A stretch of 64,000 nucleotides of DNA from Oidiodendron maius Zn (lineage: Eukaryota; Ascomycota; Leotiomycetes; Myxotrichaceae). Under the pieces are notes generated by a model that was given only the letters and a program-made list of their open reading frames with translations, made no database searches and was not told where the DNA came from. The stretch covers positions 2,494,245-2,558,244 of the forward strand of contig KN832873.1 of NCBI GenBank assembly GCA_000827325.1, in the 5' to 3' direction. Below, one piece after another: positions 1 through 12,008 of this stretch; the first letter of the stretch is position 1; every line of letters begins with the position of its first letter. A program made the position numbers and the translations under genes.

Positions 1-229
1 ATAACGTCTACTTTACGAATCGAGATGATAATCTTCTCTGAGTATTACTATTTACATACCGAGTAACAATCCTATGGATGTTTTGCCTAAAAGTTCGCCA
101 ACTCTTCTGATATGGGCAGGTTTGTCTCCAAATTCTATACGCCCATGACGCCCGTGCTAATCCAAGTCTAGACATTTTTGTCGACTTTTATACATGTTTT
201 CGTTAATAAGCATGAGGGGGGATAGTCTA

Positions 230-2420
230 TTAAGCAATGTTGCCTGCCATGCCCATAAAAAGCGCCTGAACCGCCAAAGACAAAGACCAAAATCCAACCT
301 TTTTCAACCTTCGCATTCGCGCTTGGCTATCAACGACGTCCTTTGCAAAGGCCTCGTACGTCTCGGCAGAGAGATCTTCCATCAATCCGCTATCATATAT
401 AGTCCAACTGCCATCGAACTCGCTCGCGCGTTTCACGATTCGACAGTTAATAGGGATGAAAGTCCTCTTGGAATTGATGTAGGCAACGATAGGCCTAACA
501 AGCGCTTGGTTGATGTAAGACAGGTCTCGCGTGAAGAGGGGTACTGCAGCCTTCACGTCGTTGAGGTGAAGTCGAAGATCCATGATGAGAAATCGTTTAT
601 CGTCATCTCGTTGGAGATTCTCCAAATTGGTGGCTTCTTGTACCCGGACTTCCGAGTCACCATTACCAGAGTTTTCACCAACGCGTATGTATCGGTTGGA
701 TGTCACCGTCGCTTCCATTCGGTCGTAGAAGTCGGACATGACCTTTGCAATACTATCGTCTGTTTCTGCAGGGAACATGACATCGGCAACTATATCGACA
801 TTCCCTTCATAAATCCATCCAAAGGGTCCCTCAACACCTCGGTTGAGATGATCGATTTTTAGCCCATCTATACGAAGTCGACTGTGTTTCTTCCATAGAT
901 TCTCTTCGCTAGCGGTCTTAGACTCGTCATTTGAGGCATGTGATCCTGCAAATCCGTGTATTTGACGTGGGTGAATAGTGAACAGGGAGCCGTCGAAAGC
1001 TCCAGACATATTATTCGCCGAGAGGAAATCATAAAACAGCCACTGCTTTCGTAACTGCGGCAGCTCGCAGGAGAAGATACTGACCGAGAAGGGTCGGAAT
1101 CCATTTGGTTGGTGTATAGTGACCAAAAGATCCTCCATCTTAAAAGAGTCAATCTCGAAATCCCCGGGGTTATGTTCATGTTTATAAGTTCTCGGGTCAA
1201 CATATTCGCCATCCCAACGAACTGAAGTCCTGTCAACAACTCCCCGGACACCTTTGACCTCGACATCTCGCAGAAGTCCTTTACCATTCCACCACTTAAC
1301 GAACGACAATGTAACGTTGACGGTATTGATCGTCACATCGAATTGTGTATAATTGGTATCTTCCTCTTCTTCCTCTCGGCCGCCTTCCAGCTCGGCCTGC
1401 CGTTCAGCAGCTGCCGCCGCCGCTGCAGTCACGGAAGATCCCTTGCTGACCTTGGACTTACCCTGCCCTGGTCTCCGTGATACAAAGACGTTGTGGAATG
1501 TAATCACTCCATCGCCCCATTTTGGAACAATGGCAGACTCAAAGACAACTTTTACACCCGCTGAATGTGTCAGATAGTCGCCTACCCACCTAGCCAACGT
1601 TTCTGCAATTACTATTAGCCTCTGTGTCCTTCTGGCTGAAACTTAAAAGCGTACCTTGAGCAACCACAGTATTGATAGACAAGATAACGAGGGAGAAGAA
1701 GGTGGTAGTTCCAATGAAGATCCAGACAATATTTCCAAGCACGAACCAGGAAACGAAGGCGCTCCAGTCGTCAACGTTCCACGGCCGTACGCTCCTAATA
1801 GAAAACCATTTGAACCGAACTTTCAAACGCGACCAGAACCCGGTTGCCGCTGCAAGGAGTTCCTCCTTAGTTGGTCGGTGTGGCATCTTCGGCAGGTGCG
1901 AAAGATGAAGATACTTGTTGGAAGAGGGCGATGATTCTTGATGACGAGGTACCTCTTTGTTGGCTTCCGGCGGGATGGTTGACAGCCGGTTATCATCTTT
2001 GACGGATTTTTGATCACTTTCGCTCTTGGACGCGGAGCTTTTGTTCCGCCTCCCAAGTTCTTGCGATCCCTCACTCTTCAAGTGTAATCCAGTCCGCCAT
2101 GATTGTCGGGCCAGAGATGAGACTGACCGATATGGAGGTCGTCGGGCCAAGTATAGAATCTTTGTCGCGTTATTCGGGCGTGCTGTGGCTCTCAAGGAGG
2201 TTGATCTCAGTGCAAAGCGGAGTTCAGGGAAGCTGGGCTCATAGGAAGCCAACGCCCCCTTGCGCGGTGCCCTTATCTGTGAGGGACGCCCCAATACTTG
2301 TGTGCTTTGCGAGAAAGCGCATCTCGATGTTTCCAGATAAGAAGGTTGATAAATAAGATATGGGCGTTTGAAAAAGAGCGGCCGGGACCATAGCTGTGTC
2401 CGAAGGTGTGATGGTTTCAT
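230..2420 (-). CDS. mdm31: Mdm31/Mdm32-family mitochondrial inner-membrane protein
   Basis: Two exons, 2420-1655 and 1602-230, joined across a 52-nt intron (1603-1654), give 712 residues. In yeast this family sits in the mitochondrial inner membrane and is needed for mitochondrial shape, distribution and mtDNA inheritance. The N-terminus is rich in Arg and Ser with few acidic residues, as expected of a presequence. A hydrophobic segment lies at about residues 219-250 and a second at the extreme C-terminus (about 690-710), with the large conserved family domain between them. Residues about 120-180 are a charged, low-complexity linker, and a short Ala run follows in exon 2. The start is the first in-frame ATG and lies 373 bp from the divergent pno1 start, so the two probably share a promoter. 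Family recognition is from the conserved core (WVGDYLTHSAGVKV and what follows); mdm31 rather than mdm32 is the more likely name. Confidence 0.85.
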
Positions 2421-2793
2421 CTCCGATTCGTGATCATGATGAATACGAACAGAGGCAGGTTGTTAAGCTGCGGGTCTTGTCGCTCCTGGGTGTCGCGCAG
2501 GAGGAGGGCTTGGTGGGCGTGGTGGAGTGGTGGAGTGAGGTTCTAAGGATGCATGACGGACTTGGCTTGGGGCGTTTCTGATTTTCTCCATCCATCAAAT
2601 TGCGATCCTTATCGATAAGGGACTAGTAGCCAAACAGTCTAGCGAGTTCGTCCTCCCGCTTTAATTTTCACTCCAACATCCACATATTCACAAAGAATCG
2701 CGGCTTTCTCTACTACGGACACTCATCTCGGTGACATATGCGGAAAGCAAAATAAAGATAATTTGAGTTTGGTTCTCTGGCAGAGTAGACAAA
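2421..2793. promoter_or_regulatory. Shared mdm31/pno1 promoter interval
   Basis: 373 bp between divergent start codons, with no coding signal. It must hold both core promoters and 5' leaders. I recognise no specific binding site in it. Confidence 0.4.
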
Positions 2794-3675
2794 ATGCCAG
2801 CCCCCACGGCACTTCGCAAGCAGCCTGAGGAGTTTGCTGCGACGATAAATGTTCTTTTACCCAGCAACAGTATGCTTCCTATGTCTACATCCGCCCAATA
2901 ATAGTCTAACAATGGAACAGATGATGAAGCCGAATTTCTTCTCGATGCACCAAATGCCCTCCCATCAGATGTAGATCCTATTATCCCCAGCGGTGGCAGC
3001 GAGCAGGATACAGATATGCATATTGACGAAGAAGGACGTCCAAGATTTGCACCTGCTAAAAATAACGTATGTTGCTTTATGGTCTATGTTTCATTTGTTA
3101 ATTACTAACATTAAAAGGATAACATAACGAGGGTTGAGACTCGAAAAGTCCCAATTCCCCCTCACCGCATGACACCACTCAAAGCCTCGTGGCCCAAGAT
3201 CTACCCTCCTCTCGTCGAACATCTCCAGTTACAAGTCCGTATGAACGTCAAAAATCGCGCCGTGGAATTAAGAACATCAAAGCACACTACAGATACTGGT
3301 GCACTACAGAAAGGGGAGGATTTCGTGAAAGCGTTCAGCTTGGGATTCGATGTAGACGATGCGATTGCGCTACTGCGATTAGATGACCTCTACATCGAGA
3401 CCTTTGAGATCAAAGATGTCAAGACCCTGCAGGGAGAGCACCTAGGTCGGGCGATTGGGCGAATAGCAGGCAAGGACGGGAAGACTAAATTTGCCATCGA
3501 GAACGCCAGCAGAACTAGGGTGGTGCTGGCGGACTCCAAGATTCATATCCTGGGAGGTTTCAAAAATATTCATCTGGCGCGAGAGGCTATTGTAAGCTTA
3601 ATTCTGGGAAGCCCTCCAGGGAAGGTATACGGCAATTTACGGATAGTGGCGTCGAGGATGAAAGAACGATTTTGA
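2794..3675 (+). CDS. pno1: Pno1/Dim2 KH-domain pre-40S assembly factor
   Basis: Three exons (2794-2869, 2921-3066, 3118-3675) separated by introns of 51 nt each encode 259 residues. Pno1 (Dim2) is a nucleolar and cytoplasmic RNA-binding protein that escorts Dim1 and Nob1 in late 18S rRNA maturation. The N-terminal third is acidic and disordered, as in orthologues. The C-terminal KH region carries the loop GRIAGKDGKT at about residues 189-198, followed by the conserved ILGG and PPGKVYG segments. Length and domain order fit the family. The start ATG is the only one that reads through both upstream exons. It is head to head with mdm31. Confidence 0.93.
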
Positions 3676-4963
3676 TAGCGGGACTACAAAATATATCTAA
3701 TAGATGTATACCTTTTAAAACATTAACTTCTTCTGATGGTTTGTCCAGAGGTGCTCAGATCTAATCAAATGGGAGGCATACTTGATATAGATATGCGCGG
3801 GACTCTGGGCCGCCATATCATCATATAGGGGGGCAGAGATGTAGGAGCGACTTAGATTAACGGTTTCTATTAGGCTGCGTCATGTTGATTACCCAATCAA
3901 GGTATTTCATAGTCAATTGAAAATGGTCGACAGATATGTCGACAGTTAATAAAATGATGATATGAAACAAGTCAATTTCGATGCAAAACGAACGGGTCTA
4001 GCAGTTTTGACACCTAGATCCGATTTACTCAACTGTGTGGCTCAGTCCCGTTCGTACAAGGCACTTCAGAAGAAGACGCCCCTAATCTTTCCCGGTTTGA
4101 TTTAATTATCCATACTTCAAATACGTATAGGTCCTGGTTTTTCGTCCTAGGGAAAGTTTTCCTTTAGCTGCGATTATTCTTTGCGACTTTGCTATCGCAA
4201 GCCACCCAGCTCCTTTTCTGTTCGCTTGACCCCATTTTGCTCGAGGGGTCTCCCTTACTATTCCATTTGCCCACTCGCACCTTAAGGAAATGTAAGTGGC
4301 ATTTCCGGGGCGTAATTCAGCTTTCCAAGAGTCAATCAGTGAAAACTCCAGCCATTCCTAAGCGTTAAGGGTGAGCCAATTAAACAAGACTGGTTATGTA
4401 TTTTGAATTTCCACGATCAAAAACTACCCAGCATTGTCGTGTGTATACACAAAGTATTGGACAACAACAAGACTTGTGCAAAATGACGAATTTTCAAGTG
4501 CTTTATCTATGAGACAGTCTAAATATTTTATTGGGGCCGTGGAGATACACACCTTCCCTTGCTGCTACGTAGTTTCATTTTCAGTAGATAATTGCCCGAG
4601 AGAGTGATGAAATATTTGCCCGAAGTTGCCTAGCTCCAGCCAGCCTTGATATGCAGATTGCTTATGGAGGTACTTCGCCTCTACGACCTGACCTTCCACA
4701 GCATATTTGCTCTCTATTTTATTTAAATTCTGGCGACAGGATAATAAATGCGAGCATCTAGCAAGCGGGTTAACCGAAGACCACCCCATCTCCCTTCGTC
4801 ATAACATTTTGTCGGTGGCAATAGCATGCCTCTCATCACCGAAAATGGCTATGCGCGATAACCGTCACGAGGAGGAGGTGGGCGATCAAGCCTCAATCTT
4901 CATAGTCCTTAGTCCTAACTAAATAATAGTACCAATCCAGTGCTAGCGATTCTGAGTATCAGC
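3676..4963. other. Intergenic, no gene seen
   Basis: 1.29 kb between pno1 and the NAD kinase gene. Short open frames here have no family resemblance and no convincing splice partners. I see no tRNA-like T-arm. The last few hundred bases must include the NAD kinase promoter. Confidence 0.5.
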
Positions 4964-6714
4964 ATGCTCTCGAGGAAAGCAGACACTACCTCTCCTACTG
5001 CTCTTGTCAGTCGGGAATCAGTCGCTAATTCTGATTGCCAAATATAGGTGGTATTCGATCCACAAAACTCCCACCGTAGGAAATCTTCTCTTGTTGCTGC
5101 TGAAACACCTGCGCATCTTAGGCAGAGAGGGAAAAACACACAATGTTTTGTCCATGCCCTACTCGAGAACCAACAAAGAAATAGCGGATGGATAAAAGGC
5201 GGTCTCAAGGGCATTGCGGAAACTCTTGTAGGCGATGGGGAGCCAGGCATAAGTGCAGATGGCGTAGAAGATCCTAAGCCGTGTGGCGACCAGCAAATTA
5301 AGCATGATGGGGTGGAGGTACATAAGGGTTTGCCAGATCAAGTGGAGCCCCTCGCCCAACAGCTTGAGGAGGCTTCACTGGACGGCGGAAAGAAAGTCAA
5401 TGGGCAGTTGGGAGAAGAAAGCCTGCCAATACACAGTCGTCTCCTTACGAAGAAGCAGTTGTCTGAAATGGCATTGGGAGTGCGAGAGCTGAGTAAACGC
5501 CTAGCCAGCATCAGACTGAAATTGAAGGTCAAAACCGTCTTCCTCCTAACAAAGGCGCACGATGAAAATTTGATTGAGCATACACGAGAGGTCACTAGAT
5601 GGCTGCTAAGCCCCGAAAGAGAGGTCGGATACACGGTATATGTGGAGCAGAACCTACGGGATAATAAAAAGTTTAACTCTAATGGTCTGCTTGAAGAACT
5701 CGAAAAGACCTATTCCAGTCATGACGAAATGAAAGGCAGGGAGAAGGAGGTATCTAAGAGGTTAAGATATTGGACAGATGAAATGTGCCGCGCTAGACCA
5801 CATACTTTCGACTTTGTTGTCACACTCGGAGGCGACGGCACGGTTTTATATGCCAGTTGGCTCTTCCAGAGAATCGTACCACCAGTTCTAAGTTTCTCTC
5901 TGGGAAGTTTAGGATTCTTAACTAAATTTGATTACGAAGACTTTCGGCAAACACTTACCAGGTCTTTCGACCACGGCGTAATTATAAGTCTTAGATTAAG
6001 GTTCGAGGGGACTGTTATGAGAAGTCAGAAACTGAAGAGACGCAAAGCCATAGCTGAATCCGGACAAGCACAAGAAGCGGAAGAAGTTGATGAACCACTC
6101 AGAGATTTGGTTGAAGAGTTGATAGGCGAAGAAATGGGAGATGAGAGAACTCATCGACCAGACGGAACGTATGAGATTTTGAATGATATAGTGGTGGACC
6201 GCGGCCCAAATCCCAGTATGCATGATTCTTGGAAAATTGATACGATCATAACATGCTGACTATTTTAGCAATGTCTGCAACTGAGATATTCGGCGATGAC
6301 GAGCATTTTACTTCCATTCAAGCAGATGGTGTCTGCGTCGCAACACCTACTGGGTCTACAGCTTACAACCTTGCCGCTGGAGGGTCACTGTGTCATCCAG
6401 AAAACCCAGTTATTCTGGTTACAGCTATCTGTGCTCATACACTCTCCTTCCGCCCAATAATCCTCCCTGACACGATTGTTCTTCGCGTTGGCGTTCCATA
6501 TGATGCGAGAACAAGTAGCTGGGCGAGCTTCGATGGCAGAGAGAGGATTGAATTGATGCCAGGAGACTATGTCACAATTAGTGCGAGTAGATACCCGTTT
6601 GCGAATGTCATGCCACAGGGACGGAGATCAGAGGATTGGGTCAGCAGCATCAGCGGGAAATTGGGCTGGAATACTCGGCAGAGACAGAAGAGCTACAAAG
6701 AATGGTCTAGTTGA
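4964..6714 (+). CDS. ATP-NAD kinase (Utr1/Pos5 family)
   Basis: NAD kinase phosphorylates NAD to NADP using ATP and sets the cell's NADPH supply. The core is certain. GGDGT, the nucleotide-binding signature, is at about residues 275-279. It is followed by the SLGSLGFLT segment, NDIVVDRGP, and ATPTGSTAYNLAAGG across the second exon. The intron 6216-6268 (53 nt) is well supported because it restores DRGPNPTMSATEIFGDD. The 5' end is less certain: the long frame is preceded by an in-frame TAG just before 5048 and has no early ATG. I therefore propose a first exon 4964-5005 and a 42-nt intron 5006-5047, giving about 551 residues. The conserved upstream segment (CFVHALLE, then LLTKKQLSEMALGVRELSKRL) shows that coding does begin well before the first internal ATG. 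A cytosolic Utr1-type enzyme is more likely than mitochondrial Pos5, as no clear presequence is seen. Confidence 0.88.
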
Positions 6715-7390
6715 AGCACGGAATTTTTTGCTTCTACGACAGAGAGCCAATAGCTTCGGAGCTACCCTCTGGCTTGTTTGAGAATTTCACAAGCTGTCGA
6801 TAGGGTTCCGTCACCTTATATAGGATCCTCGGCACTAGCTGTCGCCATCTTCAGTCGAGCGAACATTTCTTCAAGCATATAACCAAAGTGGCCACCTGAA
6901 ATTGACGTAGATATATATAAATGTATGTGAGAAAGAGAATGGAAAGAAGGTACAATTGCTGTCCGTTAAAAATTACTCTCTGCAAGGAACTATCCAGAGA
7001 CTAATCTATATAGCATATATTGATTTGTTGATTCTGCACTAGCACAATTATTCATGCCGTGCTTTCCTCGGGAATGTATTCACCCAGCTGCGTGAATCAC
7101 AATCGAGATGTCTGGCAGTCGGATATTAACTATGGTTTATTCACAACACTTTCTAACACATAAGACGACCAGCGTAAAGCCGTTCCTGGTATCCTCAACA
7201 ACTAACCTTTCTGCATTACAACAAAAAATCTCCTTTGAATACTATCTTCGTCGGCAATCCAAGCGATCCGCATACTATTCCCACAGTTGCATAGCCAAAG
7301 CACTATCTCGACTTATAACCAAAGGGTTGACAGGTTCCTCTCATTGAACTACTTACCATAATTTTCAGAACACTCATCCAAGCACTCATC
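6715..7390. other. Intergenic, no gene seen
   Basis: 676 bp, AT-rich, holding the NAD kinase 3' end and the promoter of the next gene in the same orientation. No coding or RNA signal recognised. Confidence 0.4.
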
Positions 7391-8696
7391 ATGGCCCAGC
7401 ACAACTTCTCTCATAGCAGCATGCTGGCAACCGCAATACCAACTCGACGCTCCCCCCGCGCAGTTGAGCGTCTCTGCAACGGCATGACTCCCCCTGGGAT
7501 GACAGTTGACCAGACTGCCACGCTTCTTGCTCTGGCTCACTGTACGGGCTGGTCTGCTGATCTTATCGCCCATAAGCTAAAAGACGTCACTGACCTTGAG
7601 CTCAGTGCTGAGGTAGTATGGTCTGTTCATGATGTATGGGTGAAGGAGCGAGGAGGAGAGCATCTCGAGGCAGACGATATTGACATGATGCATGCACTTT
7701 TAAGACGAACTGGAGTAGATATGCCTAATTTTGGTGTACCACTGAACAGAACGGAATATCCAGTAAGTTATTCTAGGAGTATCAACCGGACTAGTCCTTA
7801 GCTAATAGGGTATAATAGAAAAGCGTTAAGTTTGCTGAATGCTGGTCGCCAAAGGTATGCTTATTACCCCCAGAAAGTCATCCAGTAAAGGTGTTAATGG
7901 AAAATAGAATGCACCAGACTGCCCTCTTTTCAACGGCTTCACAGCCGAGGCACGGAAGCGGAGCAAGTCATATCTCTCATATGTTGAGAGAAAGTCCGCA
8001 TATGGAAAGTTCACGCCTATCGAAAGAGAACTTGTCACGCAATTCGGGTCTACCATAGCCCTAATCCTGCAAGACGTCCTCAAGAGGTGGGCTCGTGCAA
8101 TGCGGGCGAAACTCCGAGTAGAACCAGAGTTGAGACCGATCCGCGATTTGGAGCATGTCTGTCTGATCATCGACTATTTAGAAATCTTCAGGGACAGCTA
8201 CGAATCAAAATTTGGAAAGATGGAGGAGAGCAACAGGGGCCAGCCTGGAGAGACAAAGGACGGTTGTGTATACATCACAAGTACAGGTTATGGAGCAAAG
8301 ATCTTCCTTGGCCTCATGATGGCTGATCGCATACACGTCATCGACAGACAGCGCAGGCACTTGCGGGAGAAAATTGGCTTTGCAGACTTGGATATTTCGA
8401 CGCTAGGAGATGGCTCGAAGAACTGTCCTATATGCCATGATCCCATGAGTGTGGAGAATCCAGAAGGTATAAAGGAAGGTCCAATTGAGTTGACTATATG
8501 CTGCAGTCAAGTTATTGGACGCCGCTGCTTGAAGGCTTGGCTTAGGGAATTTGTTTATGGTGACATGCTCAGAGATACGTGTCCCATATGCCGTTTCAAG
8601 TTTCCGGAGACCTTCATGGAGAAATTATTCGAAATGGGCGAGTATAAGGATCGGCTTATCCTCGAGCATAGGCATGAGTCAACTGAGTCGGGTTGA
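7391..8696 (+). CDS. Variant RING-finger protein, unknown function
   Basis: Three exons (7391-7762, 7819-7854, 7908-8696) with introns of 56 and 53 nt encode 398 residues. The middle exon is only 36 nt. The first 130 residues have no recognised fold; a helical-looking region rich in charged residues follows. A RING-like zinc site sits at residues 309-364: CPIC at 309-312, then a Cys pair at 334-335, Cys343, and CPIC at 361-364. The spacing is that of fungal RING proteins, but the usual Cys-x-His ligand pair reads C-S-Q (His replaced by Gln337), and position 340 is Gly. Many lineage-specific fungal proteins of this sort are annotated only as RING-type; a ubiquitin-ligase role is an inference, and weakened zinc binding is possible. 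The start is the first ATG of the frame. Confidence 0.72.
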
Positions 8697-9414
8697 GCTC
8701 CACAACACTCGCATAAGATTATTTTGCACCATGACAGAACGATAGGGGTCTATGGCCAAGGATGAAGACATTCATGAATAGGAAAACAGAGTTAGGGAAC
8801 GAAGCGCCTACACGGGATGATTGGAGATCCTTGATCTGAAAGGTTGAGCATTGGCAATCAGACATTTGTGGTTATAGCGATGATTAAGTCAGCTTATAGA
8901 TGATATCTTTGACATTAAGCAGCTCGCCGACGGAGGTATTTTCATTTAAATTCATTTAGCACTTACTTACCACGTGGCTTCACGTCTCTTTTTTTCTGTA
9001 ATCATATGGAAGACTGAAGATGGTATCTGTAAAACCTACCTCTATTCCATTTTTTTAACATCCATGGACCGCAACACGTGCCAAGGAACCAGGAGGAGTT
9101 GTAGAATGTGAAATGATGTTGGCTTTTGACAGGCTATAGCTACAGGATAATAATCCCAGCCTTAGTGCAAATATGAAAGTAACTTCAATTCAACATCCAT
9201 GCAAGCGAAAGGTGATCCATTGTTGCGAGCGATCCATTGCAAGGTATTCTATTGCACAAGCCGTCAAGAGCTTCCCTTTCCACTGAAAAGTCTTCAACGT
9301 GGAATCTCCTTGGCTCGGCCAACCGTAAACTCCATGCCATGAGTGAAATCCTTCCCACTACCACGGCCCATCCTGCAAATTTAATTCGGCGGGTCGTCTA
9401 ACGTTCGGGACTGC
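8697..9414. other. Intergenic between convergent genes
   Basis: 718 bp between the 3' ends of the RING gene and rps29. No coding frame with family resemblance and no RNA gene seen; the 3' UTRs of both genes must lie here. Confidence 0.4.
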
Positions 9415-9726
9415 TTATCGGTGCTGCAGATATCGTCAGATGGAGACAAAATTGGGCTGCGGATCATATGAAAGTGTACCTTGACAAATCCAATATCCGA
9501 GGCCTTCTCTCTGAAGCATTGACGGCAGATGTTGAGACCGTACTTGCGGATGAGACCAGCTTTATGGGTGCAGACACGGCTGGAAGAATTGTATATTAGC
9601 AAATCTTCACATTTTGGTGCCACACTCTTCTCTTCAAGTGGTGGGGATCGCCAAAAGAACGTACCACGCACGGGCGCCCTTGCCGTAGGTTCGGGGCCTC
9701 GAGTTCCAAACAGATTCGTGAGACAT
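9415..9726 (-). CDS. rps29: 40S ribosomal protein S29 (uS14)
   Basis: Three exons, 9726-9665, 9579-9480 and 9423-9415, with introns of 85 and 56 nt. The product is 56 residues, exactly the family length. It begins [12 protein letters not shown], has the zinc-binding Cys at 21, 24, 39 and 42 and the uS14 signature [14 protein letters not shown], and ends in VKHR. uS14 packs in the head of the small ribosomal subunit near the mRNA channel. The last exon is only 9 nt (His, Arg, stop), and the first intron splits the codon of Cys21. Without splicing no frame here looks complete, so simple frame searches will miss the true ends. It is head to head with the small gene at 10155. Confidence 0.95.
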
Positions 9727-10154
9727 ATTGACGGTATTGAGATTGTGGGGGGTGGCGGTTAGGGAATACCGGTTTGGAAAGTTGGTCGTGCTCTTCAGCT
9801 CGAGAGTATCGCGATGGAATTTGACTTTGTGCGTTTGCTTTTTCGCCTAAATGGCCAATCCGGGTACGTTCCCAGGGCTTTGGAGGTCCAGGGAGTATTA
9901 TTATTCCGATCCGGTGTTGCTATTCCCAATTTGTACTGCTATGCCACCCCACGTCACTCCCTCCCGGGATAAGAGACCAAAACACAAAGAGAAATTAGAA
10001 ATCGTCCCTTAAAGGATTAAATATCTCAGGTCTCGTATTGTCTTCCCGTGACCCTCCAACAAATTCCAGTTCCCGGACTTAGAAACTGGCTCTAAAACCA
10101 TTCATCCTGTCACCTTCTGCGCAGCCATTTAGGACGCAGAGCAACGCCTTCATA
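9727..10154. promoter_or_regulatory. rps29 / small-gene shared promoter
   Basis: 428 bp between divergent starts. It should hold the ribosomal-protein promoter. Pyrimidine-rich stretches occur near the 10155 start, but I cannot name a specific site. Confidence 0.35.
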
Positions 10155-10519
10155 ATGGTATGCCTTTCAATTTACATGATAGGGGTCCTGCTGACATGCT
10201 GCACTAGTCTAAAGATTCAAATTATACCTATGTTCACTTCAACCGTTCTCGCAATGCAGATCTCTTGGAAGACTTCTGCAAAGACAAGCTACCAGATGAC
10301 GAGATTTATGTGCCACCCCATCACCAGCCTGTCAATCCAGAAGATGAAGACGACGTAGTGCCAGATCAGCATGCAGCATTTGGTATCCAAAGAGCAACGC
10401 AGAAGACGAAAGAGCCTGCATGGAAGGATCTTGGACTGTCTGAGCTGATGAAAAGAGGACCATCAACGAAGTCTACGACCCCGGCTTTCAAGATCAGCTC
10501 AAAGTCGCTGCCAAGATAG
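10155..10519 (+). CDS. Small acidic unknown protein
   Basis: Proposed as an ATG-only first exon (10155-10157), a 50-nt intron (10158-10207, GTATGC to CACTAG) and one 312-nt exon, giving 104 residues. The second exon is open from its acceptor to the stop. It reads SKDSNYTYVHFNRSRNADLL and then a run with PDDEIYVPPHHQP and many Asp and Glu. The C-terminal 30 residues become basic and Ser/Thr rich. I do not recognise the family. The alternative, no intron and a start inside the frame, is weaker because there is no suitable in-frame ATG. It could be a conserved short fungal protein; nothing in the sequence tells its role. Confidence 0.55.
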
Positions 10520-10934
10520 CGAACTAAATAGAACTAATTAGGGAGCAAGGGTATTGGAGTTACGGCGATATGGACTGGGATTCGCACGAATGAGTATGGG
10601 TTATAAACTGGAGTATCAAAGTGATTGGAATAACCTACTCTCGAGCCACTATTGCAGGGGATAGCCTACATGAATGAATGATCACCAAGAAAAGCGAGCG
10701 CAAATAGTAGTCTTCTCTGATAGTGACAGAATTATCTGGACAATGAAAGCCTGGAAGATTGAGATCAGGCTGCATTACATGTCTCATACTTCATGATTCC
10801 TCCGACATGCTCTCTAATAGAACCAATCCACGCCTTTCTGTATCTCAATAGCAAAATAAAGACCCCGGACGCCTTTTATACCATAGACGCCGTTCAAATG
10901 CACATTCCACTGTTTACCAGTCATCGCAACTCTT
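10520..10934. other. Intergenic between convergent genes
   Basis: 415 bp separating the small gene from trs31. No gene seen; 3' UTR sequence expected. Confidence 0.35.
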
Positions 10935-11714
10935 TCAGCTCTTACTCAGATACGCTTCCCGCTCGACCACCTCTGGCTGGAATTTAACTAGAAACACCGT
11001 CTTCCCAGGCCACAGCTCGCCCTCCTCGCCCGTGCCCACGCTATGTGCCGTGACCCTCGCGGGGAATCCGGAGCCGTCACACACGCCCTCGATGATGCCC
11101 GCGACGAACGCGGCGCAATTCAGCTGGCTCATCTCCTTTGGTACGCTGATGTACTGGTTGACCAGTGGCTCGTTATCCGAGATCATATACTCATCAGGTG
11201 TCTCCGGGTTAGAGGACTTCTCGAGGTTGTCGGCGGGTCGCGAGAAGAGGTGTTTCCAGAGCACATTAGTGATGAATTGTAGCAGGGCGATTATGTGCAG
11301 CGGCCGCGTTTGCGTGCGCGGGGCTTCGCGGTAGAGGAGGAGGTCGAGGAGTTTAAGGCCGATAGGGTGGCCTTGAGCATTTAACCTGGAAGGAGGCTCC
11401 CGTCAGAGTGCCATTCAGAACGCAGCAAAAGAGCGATGCAATTGGAGGATTTGTAGACTGGAGCTCAGTCCCTCAAGGGCGTACCTCTTCTCAAGATCCT
11501 GGATTCCGGTAACCCGCTTCTGCGCATAGCTTACCATCTCGCCAAAGAGGTATGCGAAGCTAGCCTGGCTGAGTTCTTGTGTCCGACTGCGATTCAGAGG
11601 TCTGTGGTATACTGTCTTGCCGTTCGACGGATATCGAAGACCAGGCTGCAATGGTCGCTGACCATTTGCGACCTGGCCGGCGAGTGGAGGTTTGCCCGGC
11701 TGGGAGGACGCCAT
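10935..11714 (-). CDS. trs31: TRAPP complex subunit Trs31 (TRAPPC5)
   Basis: Exons 11714-11485 and 11385-10935 joined over a 99-nt intron give 226 residues. Trs31 belongs to the Bet3-fold core of TRAPP, the Ypt1/Rab1 exchange factor and tether at the Golgi. Conserved features are TVYHRPLNRSRTQELSQASF, YLFGEMVSYAQ, GHPIGLKLLDLL, the segment YMISDNEPLVNQYISVP, and NCAAFVAGIIEGVCDGSGFPARVTAH near the C-terminus. The first 30 residues are a short disordered extension, common in fungal forms. The model restores the expected KRLNAQGHPIG across the intron. It is followed on the same strand by the Pdr16-like gene. Confidence 0.92.
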
Positions 11715-12008
11715 TCTATTTGGCTATCGTGACTGGCATGTGCAGAATTGAATGCGCGGGCGCACCAAGTGTATAGATGAGATATGGAGGTGTGTAGTTG
11801 CCAGCTAGTATCAGGTCCATGATACAAGCGAAGAAAGATAGACGCGAACAACAGTGGAAATTTATTAATGCTTTTAGCTCACATTCTCTACATAAATCGA
11901 GCCCTTAATTAGGTGGGTATAATCTATCGTCTATCAGAGCATAATCCACGTTGGATTAGCCACTCTGCAGCATATGAAATTATGCGGTAGTCATAGGTCT
12001 TGTGCTCT

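Noticed and set aside
194-862. 222-codon plus-strand frame at the left edge
   Set aside because: It lies antisense to the conserved second exon of mdm31 and has no family resemblance.
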